Source: Stomorhina lunata
Lineage: Eukaryota > Arthropoda > Insecta > Diptera > Rhiniidae
Length of the DNA: 64,000 bases
Assembly: GCA_933228675.1 (NCBI GenBank)
Contig: OW121741.1
Span: 42,679,080 to 42,743,079, forward strand
Reading direction: 5' to 3'
The translations under genes were made by a program, and so were the position numbers. How positions within the stretch are numbered: position 1 is the stretch's first letter; every line of letters starts with the position of its first letter. The notes below the pieces were generated by a model. That model saw nothing but the letters and a program-made list of their open reading frames with translations, had not been told where the DNA came from and did no database searches. Of this stretch, positions 1 to 8,361 are shown in pieces.

Positions 1-1535
1 GTTTTTTAAATTAATTTGGTTCTCAAAACCAAATTACAAAAAACTAACTTGAGATAGGGCTTTTAGTAGTCTCATTTCAGAGCATAAATGTAACTTAGGA
101 CTTTTTTCTTTAGTGATCAAAACAAATTATATTAAGCAAAGCTTTACATACCGAATGTTTTCTATAGAAAAGCTTTCTATAGTGAATGTGTTCTATAGGA
201 AATCTTTTTATAGCGAATGCTTTCTAAAGGAGATATTTCGATATTAAACATTTTCTATAGGAAATTTTTCGATACAAAAGTTTTGTTTCTATAGAAAAAC
301 GTTCGTTATTAAAAATTTGGCTTCGAATGTTTTCTATAGGAAATCTTTCGATGTTTAAAGTTTTTTTGAAGGAAGGCAAGTCTTCTATAAAAAATCTTTT
401 GATATCGAAACTTTATTATAGGGAGCCTTTTGGCATCGATTTCTAAAGGAAATCTTTAGATATTGGCAGTTCTATATTTGAAAGCTCTTTATACGAAATG
501 TTTTAAGTAGAAAGTTTTGGATATAAAAAGTTACCTTTAGAAAATCTGTTAATATAAAAGGTTTTCAATCCGAAATATTTTGACTACAAAAGTTTTATAT
601 AAGAAATCTTTTGATATCGAAAGTTTTCTATAAAAAATTATTTAATAACAAAAGTTTATTACGGGAAAGTTGTATTGAAAATCTTTTTTTTTTCTGAAAA
701 GCTATTGATATGAAATGTTTTTAGTTAAAAGCTTTTTATATCAAAAGTTACCTTTAGGAAAGTTTTATATAAGAAATCATTCGATATCGAATGTATATTA
801 TGTTTTAAAGGAATTTTTAATAAAAACAGTTTTTTTTTTCGAAAGCTTTAGAGTTATCTATAGGAAAGCTTTCGATATTGAAATTTTTCTATAAGAAAGT
901 TTTATATAAAAAGTTTTCTATTAATATTTAATATTTAATTTATATAAGAAATCTTTCGAAATCGAAAGTTTATTATAAAAATAAAATCATTTGACACCAA
1001 AAGTTTTATATAAGAAAACTTTAGATAAATAATAACAATTTTCTATTGGAAAGTTTTCGATATGGAATATTTTTAGTAGAAAGCTTTAGATATTAAAAGT
1101 AACATTTAGGAAATTTTTTGAAGGAATTTTTAATATAAATAATTTTTTAGGAAGCTTTAGTAATAAAAGTGAACAATAGGAAAGCTTTTGATATTGAAAT
1201 TTTTCTATAAGAAAGATTTATATAAAAAGTTTTCTATCTGAAATATTTTATTTATATTTATAAGAAATCTTACGAAATGGAAAGTTTACTATAGAAAATC
1301 TTTCGACATCAAAAGTTTTATATAGAAAACTTAAGATAAATTATGATAATTTTTTATTGGAAAGTATTCGATGTGGAATGTTTTTAGTAGAAAGTTTTAG
1401 ATACTAAAAGTTTCCTATAGGAAAGCTTTTGATATTGAAAGTTTTCTATCTGAAAAATGTTGTCGACAAAAGTTTTATATACGAAATCATTAAACATCTA
1501 ACCGAAAGTTTAAATATTCGAAAGTTTTCTATTAT
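1..1535. repeat. AT-rich palindromic-module array A
   Basis: Array of degenerate modules of about 15-35 bases, alternating between motifs centred on CGATATCG and on CTATAG, such as 'tttcgatattgaaag' and 'ttttctataggaaag'. No frame stays open. The left edge (about 20-130, with gagatagggctttt and ctcatttcagagc) recurs at 2570-2640, at the start of array B. The array probably extends beyond the left edge of the window. It lies inside what would be the intron downstream of the minus-strand exon at 1817-1901. Similar arrays occur at 2640-6190, 8590-11176 and 39900-42640. Confidence 0.85.
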
Positions 1536-1752
1536 TTGTCGATGCAACGACAAATAACTTGGCGAGATAGGGCTTTTAAAAAATATACTTTATTGGAATA
1601 AGTTAGAGCTTTTTTGGAAATTTACTTATATAACAGCTAATTTTGATAAAATTGTCTTAAATTTTTGTGAGGAGGTGTATTTGCTATAAATGCATTGGAA
1701 TCACAAAAAAAATCAATTCCGAAAAAAGTGTGAGTTAGGGCCTTTATATTAT
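1536..1752 (-). repeat. Terminal segment of array-bearing TIR element
   Basis: This segment, read on the minus strand, matches 8362-8590 and 39682-39905 over about 220 bases. The shared order is a terminus like AAGGCCCTAACTCACAC, then 'cctcctcac', 'ggcaattttatc', 'aaaaatatattttttaaaag' and the boundary 'aaataatagaaaac', after which the palindromic array starts. It therefore marks one end of the same element family as the 4.76-kb element at 39682-44443, here in the opposite orientation. Confidence 0.75.
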
Positions 1753-1816
1753 GTTTTAATTAAAATTTTTAACAAATTTTCTTTAACAAAAATAACTTTA
1801 TTTTTAAAATACTTAC

Positions 1817-1901
1817 ATCCTGGTTGACTTCCTTTAGATCTTATCGTTCGATATGGTTGACGAGCACCGGGATCTATTTTACCATACATTGTTCGATCCA
1901 T
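1817..1901 (-). CDS. Candidate first coding exon of a host gene
   Basis: On the minus strand an ATG at 1901-1899 opens 28 codons plus one base, beginning MDRTMYGKIDPGARQPYRTI, and runs straight into a strong splice donor (GAT|GTAAGT, donor at 1816-1811). The composition differs from the surrounding repeats: balanced codons, no simple sequence, and Arg, Gly and Pro residues typical of real coding sequence. It would be an N-terminal exon whose next exon lies below position 1, so array A would be in its intron. The AT-rich leader upstream (1902-2035) contains a separate short ORF further up (2036-2139). I do not recognise the protein. A chance ORF beside a chance donor is the alternative, but start, open frame and donor together make an exon the better reading. 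Confidence 0.5.
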
Positions 1902-2035
1902 TTTTTCTGTTTTTTATTTATTTAACTTAAAGTTTTTGTTTTATATTCTATTTATACACTATTTTATTTAAAAATAAAACACATTTAATTTCTTTATCTA
2001 AATCTAAAGAAAAACACAAATCAAATTAAATAATT

Positions 2036-2139
2036 TTATTTTTCATTAGAGGATTTACGCTTGATCGATTTTAATCGTTCATTCATTTGTCTCAATCTTT
2101 TGTCACGATCACTTTTCTAATGCCAATTTTATGCGACAT
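2036..2139 (-). CDS. Short basic ORF, apparently frameshifted
   Basis: On the minus strand ATG at 2139-2137 starts MSHKIGIRKV and soon stops. In the next frame 2116-2036 reads KSDRDKRLRQMNERLKSI followed by KRKSSNEK and TAA, a highly charged, coding-like stretch. The two join smoothly if the run of four A (plus-strand T at 2113-2116) were five, giving a peptide of 34 residues. Either a base is missing (a real mutation or a homopolymer sequencing error), or the AG at 2118-2117 is a weak splice acceptor and this is a last exon. It lies 134 bases upstream of the exon at 1817-1901 on the same strand, so it could be an upstream ORF of that transcript or the end of another gene. Function unknown. 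Confidence 0.35.
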
Positions 2140-2560
2140 GTTAAGCTCTCTCTTATTATTTAATTATTGTTGATGTTTGTTCTTATTGTTTTTTAAGTGT
2201 CAGAAAATCAAATCAAAAGTGAAATGTTTTGAATATAATATTATTAGTAAAAGATAATGTTTATTTTTTGCTTTTATCGCGGTGATCGTAAGCATTTAAA
2301 ATGTTGCAGACAATTTTTGTGTTGTTTTACGAAAAAAATCAGAGGATTTAGAAACAACTGTTAAAATGACATCTGAATTCAATATTCCGAAATACAAACC
2401 TTATAGAAAAATTTTTTTTAGCTAAACCATCTGGAACCACAGATGTTTTTTTTAACTTTACAGAAGAAGGTAAAAACAGATTTAAAACTGTAATTGACAA
2501 AATTTTATGATTTTTTAAATGAAGATTATTATTAAAATGAAGGCCGAATTTGGTTTTTAA
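2140..2560. other. Intergenic or leader sequence, no feature seen
   Basis: AT-rich unique sequence. No supported ORF, repeat or RNA. It could be the promoter or leader region of the minus-strand candidates at 1817-2139, but no clear core promoter motif is visible. Confidence 0.4.
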
Positions 2561-3000
2561 AACTTTTTTTAAGTGTTAAACATATAAAAACTAAATTGGG
2601 ATAGGGCTTTTTGTATTCTCATTTCAGAGCTTTTTTCTGTAGTGATCAAAAAAAATATATCAAGAAAAGCTTTACATAGCGAATATTTTCTAAATTAAAG
2701 CTTTCGATAGCGAATGTTTTCTACAAGAGATCTTTCGATATTAAAAGTTTTCTATAGGAAAGCTTTCGATATTGTTTCTATAGAAAAGTTTTCGATATTG
2801 AAAGTTTGTTTTCTATGTGAAATCTTTCAATATTCAAAGTTTTATGAAGATAATCAAAAGCTTCCTATAGAAAATCTTTATATATAGGAAGTTAATTATT
2901 AGGAAGCATTTCGAAATCGAAAGATTTATATAGGAAATCTTTAGATATTGGAATATTTATATTCCAATATATGGAATATTTTTAGTAGAAATCATTGGAT

Positions 3001-3041
3001 TCTTCTGTTATCCTTGACTCCCAGTGGAGCATAGGGCCTCA
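3001..3041 (-). mobile_element. Tiny LINE 3' tail fragment
   Basis: Read on the minus strand, this stretch (gaggccctatgctccact, then gggagtcaaggataacag) matches 29596-29654 and resembles the LINE tail at 47187-47215. It interrupts array B, whose modules continue on both sides. It is best read as an extremely 5'-truncated retrotransposition product. A clear target duplication is not visible here. Confidence 0.55.
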
Positions 3042-4439
3042 AGCTTTAGATATTAAGAGTAAACTGTAGGGAATCTCTTGATATAAAAGGTTTTCAATCC
3101 GAAGTATTTTGACGACAACAGTTTTATATAAAAAAACTTTTAATATCAAAGTTTTCTATAGAAAATCTTTCAATATCAAAAGTTTATTATAGGAATCCTT
3201 TCGACATCGAAAGTTTTTATAGAAAAAATTTTTTTTTTCGGAAAGCCTTCGATGTTAAGTGTTTTTAGTTGTAAGCTTTTTATATCAAAAGTAACCTATA
3301 GAAAAGCTTTGATATTGAAAGTTTTTTATAGAAAAGTTTTAGAAAACTTTCGATATTAAATCTATAGGAAAAGCTTCGGATATTGAAATTTTTTATAGGA
3401 AAGTTTTATATGTGAAACTTTTGATGTCGAAAGGTTTCCTATAATAAACTTTTGATATCGGAAGTTTTCTATAGAAAATCTTTCAATATCAAAAGTTTAT
3501 TATAGGAAACCTTTCGACATCGAAAGTTTCACATAAAAAATCTTTTTTTTAAGCTTTCGATATGGAATGTTTTTAGTTGAAAGCTTTTTATATCAAAAGT
3601 TACCTATAGAAAAGATTTGACATTGAAAGTTTTTTATAAAAAAGTTTTAAAAAACTTTAAATATTAAATCTAGAGGAAAAGCTTCGGATATTGAAATTTT
3701 TCTATAGAAAAGTTTTATATGTGAAACTTTCGATGTTAAAAGGTTTCCTATAATAAACTTTTGATATCGACATTTTTTTAGAAAATTTTTCAACATCAAA
3801 AGTTTATTATAGGCAACCTTTCGACATCAAAAGTTTCACATAGAAAATCTTTTTTTTTTTTTTTTTTTTTTTAAAGCTTTCGATATGGGATGTTTTTAGT
3901 TGAAAGCTTTTTATATCAAAAGTTAACTATAGAAAAGCTTTGACATTGAAAGTTTTTTCTATAAAAGTTTTAAAAAACTTTAGATAATAAATCTATAGGA
4001 AAAGCTTCGGATATTGAAATTTTTCTATAGGAAAGTTTTATATGTGAAACTTTTATATATGAAACTTTCGATGTCGAAAGGTTTCCTATAATAAACTTTT
4101 GATATCGAAAGTTTTTTATAGAAAATTTTTCAATATCTAAAGTTTCCCAGCAAAACTTTGGTAATGTCAAGTACTCTGATAACTGGTTACCTTGTAACGA
4201 CTACAACATACCATCCGAATAAATAATAAGTTATTACAGAAGTACTTATTTGTAATTAAGATGGTAACTTAAACTGAATGGCCCCGGTTCAAATCCCACC
4301 AAGGGCAACAATTTTTTTTTAGTTTTTTTTTATTAAAAGAGTATTTTTAAATGATTTTTGAATTTTAAAAACATAAATATTATCTTCTGTAAAAAAAATT
4401 TGTAAAACTAACTCACGTTAATGAAAAAATACCATCATG

Positions 4440-4870
4440 AGTCAATTTTGATTATGTAGGGGATGTTGAATACCAAACACGATTCTAATTGGTCTTAACT
4501 TGGTAAGCCCAACTTATCTAGGTCATCCTTCATCTCATGGTATCACCCGGGGAGCTAGTTTAACACCCTTTCATATTGTGAGTTAACATGTTCCGAGAGT
4601 TGTCCCATAAGATCGATAAAAATGGGTTAGGATTACGGGCTAGTAACCCTCTCTTGAAAAAAATACAATGAAGAGGATAAAATTAGAATTGAAATGTCCC
4701 ACTACCTAATGTTAGAGGAGGATGTCCGAAACTTCGATAGAAAGACCAAGTAGAGAGAATATTCGCACAAGATCGAAATCCATGGAATTCTAAAATATGC
4801 TCGGACTTTGACCTTAACAGGTTGTAACATTTAAGTAAGTAAGAGTCAATCTTATGTAAAAACTTATACA
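4440..4870 (+). mobile_element. Decayed LINE 3' end
   Basis: Shares an ordered series of motifs with 14115-14412 and 47130-47390: gggctagtaaccc, ggatgtccgaaac, 'aagaccaagtagag', 'gcacaagatcgaaatccatg', 'atgctcgg...tttgaccttaa' and 'aggttgtaa'. In the 45.9-47.4 kb copy these follow reverse-transcriptase sequence, which identifies the segment as the C-terminal and 3' UTR part of a non-LTR retrotransposon. Only remnants of the reading frame survive. Confidence 0.6.
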
Positions 4871-5075
4871 AAAAAGAAGATTTAAATTGTTTAAGTTTTA
4901 AAATAATTTTAAAAAAGTTTTAAAATAATTACAAAAAATCGTATAAAAATATTTTTCGAAAAATTACAACAAAGCAAAAAAAAAAGCAGGGAAAAACAAA
5001 GTTATTTTCACATGATTTTGGATCTAAAAATAAAAATTGTATATATTAATTATAAGCTGCTAAGTTTTCAACATA

Positions 5076-5145
5076 TGAAGTAGCTCAGTGGAAGAGTCTC
5101 TGCCTAGCAGTCGGAGGGTCTGGGTTCGAGCCCCCATGGGATCAT
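5076..5145 (+). repeat. tRNA-like (SINE) block
   Basis: Contains an A-box-like TAGCTCAGTGG and a B-box-like GGTTCGAGCCC at tRNA spacing, with an anticodon-arm-like hairpin (ctctg...cggag). The ends do not pair into an acceptor stem, so it is not a working tRNA. The minus strand of 25172-25238 is a second copy (same 'gaagtagctcagtgg' and 'cgcctagcagtcg'). A tRNA-derived SINE head is the best reading. Confidence 0.55.
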
Positions 5146-6379
5146 AAAAAATTTATATTTCGTTTAAAAATATCTGTTTTTAATAAAACAACAACAAAAA
5201 AGTTGTTGCTGTTGTTGTTGTTGCTTTCAAATTGCTTACCCAAGTCATCACTTTTCTGCAATTGGTAAGTACTTGCCTCCAATGACATCCCCATGTTAAT
5301 GTAATGACTTAAACAGCGAATGAGTAAGTAGTTCGTGTTCAATAGTTTAACTGTTTAACTCATTATTTGGTAATGAAAAGTTTTACTGGGTTATTATAGG
5401 AAACCTTTCGACATCTAAAGTTTCACATAGAAAATCTTTTTTTTTTTTGGAAAGCTTTCGATATCGAATGTTTTTAGTTGAAAGCTTTTTATATCAAAAG
5501 TTACTTACAGAAAATCTTTGACATTGAAAGTTTTTTATATAAAAGTTTTAAAAAACTTTAGATATTAAATCTATAGGAAAAGCTTCGGATATTGAAATTT
5601 TTCTATATGAAAGTTTTATATGTGAAACTTTCGATGTCGAAAGGTTTCCTATAATAAACTTTGTATATCAAAAGTTTTCTATAGAAAATCTTTCAATATC
5701 AAAAGTTTATTATAGAAAACCTTTCGACATCGAAAGTTTTACATAGAAAATCTTTTTTCGGAAAGCTTTCGATATGGAATGTTTTTAGTTGAAAGCTTTT
5801 TATATCAAAAGTTACCTATAGAAAAACTTTGATATTGAAAGTTTTTTATAGAAAAGTTTTAGAAAGCTGTAGATATTAAAGCTTTAGAAAAAGCTTCTTG
5901 ACATTTTTCTATAGGAAAGTTTTATATAAAAAGTTATATAAAAAAAGTTTTATATAAAAAGTTTTATATCTGAAATATTTTGACAACAAAATTTGTATAT
6001 AAGAAAGCTTTCGATATCGAAAGTTTATTTTAGAAAAGCTTTCGCCATAGAAAGTTTTATATAAGAAATCTTTAGATAAATAATGACAGTTTTTTATTGG
6101 AATGCTTTTAATGTGAAATTTTTTTAGTGGAAAGTTTTGGATATTCAAAGTAACCCGAAGGAAAGTTTTAAAGTTGAAAGTTTTCTATGTTTTTTATACA
6201 GTTTATTATATTTTGATATTTTGCAAAAACACTATAATTCGTATTTATTTTATCTAGCAATTTAGATTAAGTGCGTGTTTTTCGATCTGTCTAGAATTAG
6301 AATAATACAACAATCGAAAAGCATCAAGGAAAGCTTATTCGCAGCAATTCACTTTTGTGGATCTTTTAAAATGCCATAA

Positions 6380-6608
6380 TTATTCGAAATATGGAAAAAT
6401 TACATTGATGCGTTACAAGGCAAAAAGGTAAAACGTTTCATTTTTATAGAAACATTTATTCGAAATATTTGTCATTATTTTACAGGTTGAGGAGAGGGAG
6501 TAGTTTCAGAAGATGTCCAAAAATTTTTTAATATCTAAAAAAAACTCGCAAAAAAATCTTGCTATTGTCAAAGAAAAACAAAAGTTCTTAAAGTCACGAC
6601 ATCTATGA
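6380..6608 (+). pseudogene. Candidate old spliced coding segment
   Basis: Frame from 6380 reads LFEIWKNYIDALQGKK up to 6427, then a 58-base intron-like stretch (donor AAAAAG|GTAAAA at 6428, acceptor TTTTACAG ending 6485), then VEERE and a TAG at 6501-6503. After the stop the same frame stays open to 6608 (FQKMSKNFLISKKNSQ, then lysine-rich). Before 6380 the frame is also open back to about 6310 apart from one TAA at 6377-6379. A 58-base intron is the usual size for flies. The in-frame stops argue for a pseudogene or for wrong exon boundaries. Not recognised. It may belong to the same transcript as 6651-7013. Confidence 0.25.
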
Positions 6609-6650
6609 TCTTATTCACACAAAAGTACTACAAATTATTTTGGTTTGTAG

Positions 6651-7013
6651 ATGTCTCCAAATGTGTCATTAGTTTGTCATCACTACCAACCGGCAACATC
6701 ACGATCAGCCTCACACTCCTTAACAAATAATCCAGCAGCAGCAACGTCAACATCATTTAATTTTATTATTTTTGTTTTTTGCCCGCAAAGAATTTGTTTT
6801 CCATTTTACTTTGACATTTATGATGATGAGTAGGTTTTCTTTTTAAGCAAAATATTTTCTCTTGAATTTGTTAAAGCTGGAACGTTTTGTCAAAAAAATA
6901 TGAATTATTTTTATTTCTTTTGTTTATTTTCAGTTGTAGGAGTGTGTCATGTGAAGGATGATGATGACGATGCTGATTGCAAAGATCTAGATCAAGAGAG
7001 CATGGAACCATAA
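6651..7013 (+). CDS. Candidate two-exon host gene end
   Basis: A very good splice acceptor (pyrimidine tract then cag, ending 6933) is paired with a donor GA|GTAGGT at 6830, giving a 104-base intron. Exon 6934-7013 can end in VVGVCHVKDDDDDADCKDLD, then QESMEP and TAA, an acidic coding-like tail. In that frame the upstream exon (6724-6829) is a Gln/Leu/Phe-rich stretch without an obvious start other than its terminal Met codons. The ATG at 6651 lies in another frame (MSPNVSLVCHHYQP...) and after splicing would stop nine codons into exon 2. A polyadenylation signal at 7112 supports a plus-strand transcript ending here. Frame and start are therefore undecided, and no family is recognised. Confidence 0.3.
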
Positions 7014-7111
7014 ATTAGAAAAGAAACGCAGAAATTTGAAAGTTATGTGTTGTCACTTTAGCGATTATTCTTTTATTTATTGCATTTTGGACTTGAAAAC
7101 TTTTAATGCCT

Positions 7112-7117
7112 AATAAA
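7112..7117 (+). terminator. AATAAA polyadenylation signal
   Basis: AATAAA about 100 bases after the TAA at 7011-7013 and followed by T/G-rich sequence. It would serve the candidate plus-strand gene at 6.6-7.0 kb. AATAAA is common by chance in such AT-rich DNA. Confidence 0.3.
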
Positions 7118-7245
7118 TATTAAGACTTTTTGGTGTTAAAATTTTGGACGTGTTAAAATGATATTTATCTAATGAGACGCCATATTTTATTCGAACTGTA
7201 GAAAAGATATGAACGAATTACCGGCGCATTTATATATTTTATATA

Positions 7246-7529
7246 TCCAATTGGAACAAGGGGTACTTCTCTCAGACAATGAGCTGCATCCGATTCTATT
7301 TTTAGACTCTTGAAAGGGGCCTACGTTTTAACGCCGACTCCGAACGGCAAATGCATTAGTTAGAGAAGTTTTTCATAGCCTAATACTCAATAACCAGTGG
7401 CTAACTAAGTTATGAGGTGAACCGCCGCTTTTTTGAAAATTACTTTTTTTTCAAGTGGGTCTGACAGGGATTGAACTTGGGACCTCTGGTATGCTAGGCG
7501 GATGACTAACCTGCTATACCAAGGCGGTT
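7246..7529 (-). repeat. tRNA-derived SINE, copy 1
   Basis: Minus-strand element of about 285 bases. Its head has an A-box-like TATAGCAGGTTAG and a B-box-like GTTC(A/G)ATCCC. The body contains 'gcggcggttcacctcataac' and 'aactaatgcatttgccgt', and the tail 'agctcattgtctgagagaag' then 'ccttgttccaattgg'. Three further copies lie at 11187-12649 (split), 29751-29970 and 43581-43862. RNA polymerase III internal promoters of this kind are the hallmark of SINEs; a LINE would supply the enzymes. Confidence 0.8.
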
Positions 7530-8090
7530 AAATCTGGAATACTCCATATTAAAAACTTTGCAAAAATCTTAAAACTAATCATGCAAAACATAATTTACTG
7601 CATATAGATAACGGTCTAAAAGTTTTTGACGTCTGAGACCCGCCTTTATTTAAATCGATACTCAGAATCACTTCCTAATCTTGTGATCAAAGTATATCTC
7701 GTATATGTTGATACAGACATTTTCTTGCTACAAAGTTGAACTCTAATCTTTTTAAATCGGTTCATTATTTCGGGTAACTCCCATAGAACTAGGGCCTTGG
7801 TGTAAGTTCATCGCACCAACAAAAGATTTTTTTGACTTTTTACTTTTAAGAATAAAACGGATCGTTTCTCTGTGTTTCCGATATATGAACTTATATTATC
7901 AGTTTAAGAAAAAAGTTACTATACCACATTACCAACCTATTTAACTTTACCAAAACTTATTCTATATATTTGTTATTGTTTTTTTCTTTTTATTTAATAT
8001 TTTTAAACTCAAGGGTCAAAAATCGAAAGCCCGAAATAAAGAGTCTGGGAAAAGTGTCACTTGGAAATTGTTTGACGAATTCGATAAAGT
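7530..8090. other. No feature seen
   Basis: AT-rich unique-looking sequence between SINE copy 1 and the MITE at 8091. No supported ORF. Confidence 0.4.
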
Positions 8091-8354
8091 ATATCGTTAC
8101 TTTAATATAGAAAGGCCCTAAGTCGTTTTTCATTCAAATCGCTTTTTACAGCTTTATCTAACATAATTTTATTAAAATCTTTTAATTTTGAAAAACATTA
8201 TTACAGTATTAAATTCTTTAGAGAATTTAGTAAAAAACTGCGTTTTAGAAATTGCTAAATCTTCAAAACATAAGATTTTATTTAGTTTTTTCTCACTCTC
8301 CTGCAATGTAAGAAAAATATTAGTTAGGGCTTTTCTATATTAAAGTAACGATAT
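8091..8354. mobile_element. 264-bp MITE
   Basis: Inverted ends of about 35 bases: left ATATCGTTACTTTAATATAG then AAAGGCCCTAA, right the complement (TTAGGGCTTTT, CTATATTAAAGTAACGATAT). No coding capacity. It abuts the terminus of the array-C element at 8362, whose own end (CATGTAGAAAAGGCCCTA) is similar, so the two families may share a transposase. Confidence 0.75.
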
Positions 8355-8361
8355 ATAAGTC

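Larger units (their letters stand above)
4146..5390. mobile_element. 1245-bp composite insertion with CCCAG termini
   Basis: The insertion sits inside array B: the array reads '...aaagttt' up to 4145 and resumes 'ttattatagg' at 5391, so 2 bases (tt) may be duplicated. Ends are imperfect inverted repeats, CCCAGCAAAACTTTGGTAAT at left and the complement of CCCAGTAAAACTTTTCATTA at right. No transposase is present. Inside are a LINE 3' end (4440-4870), a tRNA-like block (5076-5145) and a GTT microsatellite (5200-5225). CCC/GGG ends recall piggyBac, but the flanks are not TTAA, so the superfamily is left open. The left ~170 bases are related to 34300-34455. Confidence 0.6.
2561..6190. repeat. AT-rich palindromic-module array B with about 320-bp higher-order period
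   Basis: Same module vocabulary as array A; the left edge at 2570-2640 matches the left edge of A. Within 3350-5900 a longer unit is repeated in tandem: the marker 'aagcttcggatattgaaa' starts near 3371, 3679, 4002 and 5580, with a weaker copy at about 5891. Spacings are 308, 323, 333 (after subtracting the 1245-base insertion at 4146-5390) and 311 bases. Long T runs (3850-3872) accompany the unit. The right edge (6190-6350) resembles 43390-43510, beside array D. Confidence 0.8.

Noticed and set aside
5076..5145. A functional tRNA gene
   Set aside because: A- and B-boxes exist but the ends do not form an acceptor stem, and a second, similarly broken copy lies at 25172-25238.
4146..5390. A piggyBac element (CCC...GGG ends)
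   Set aside because: The flanks are not TTAA on both sides and no transposase is present; left unassigned.
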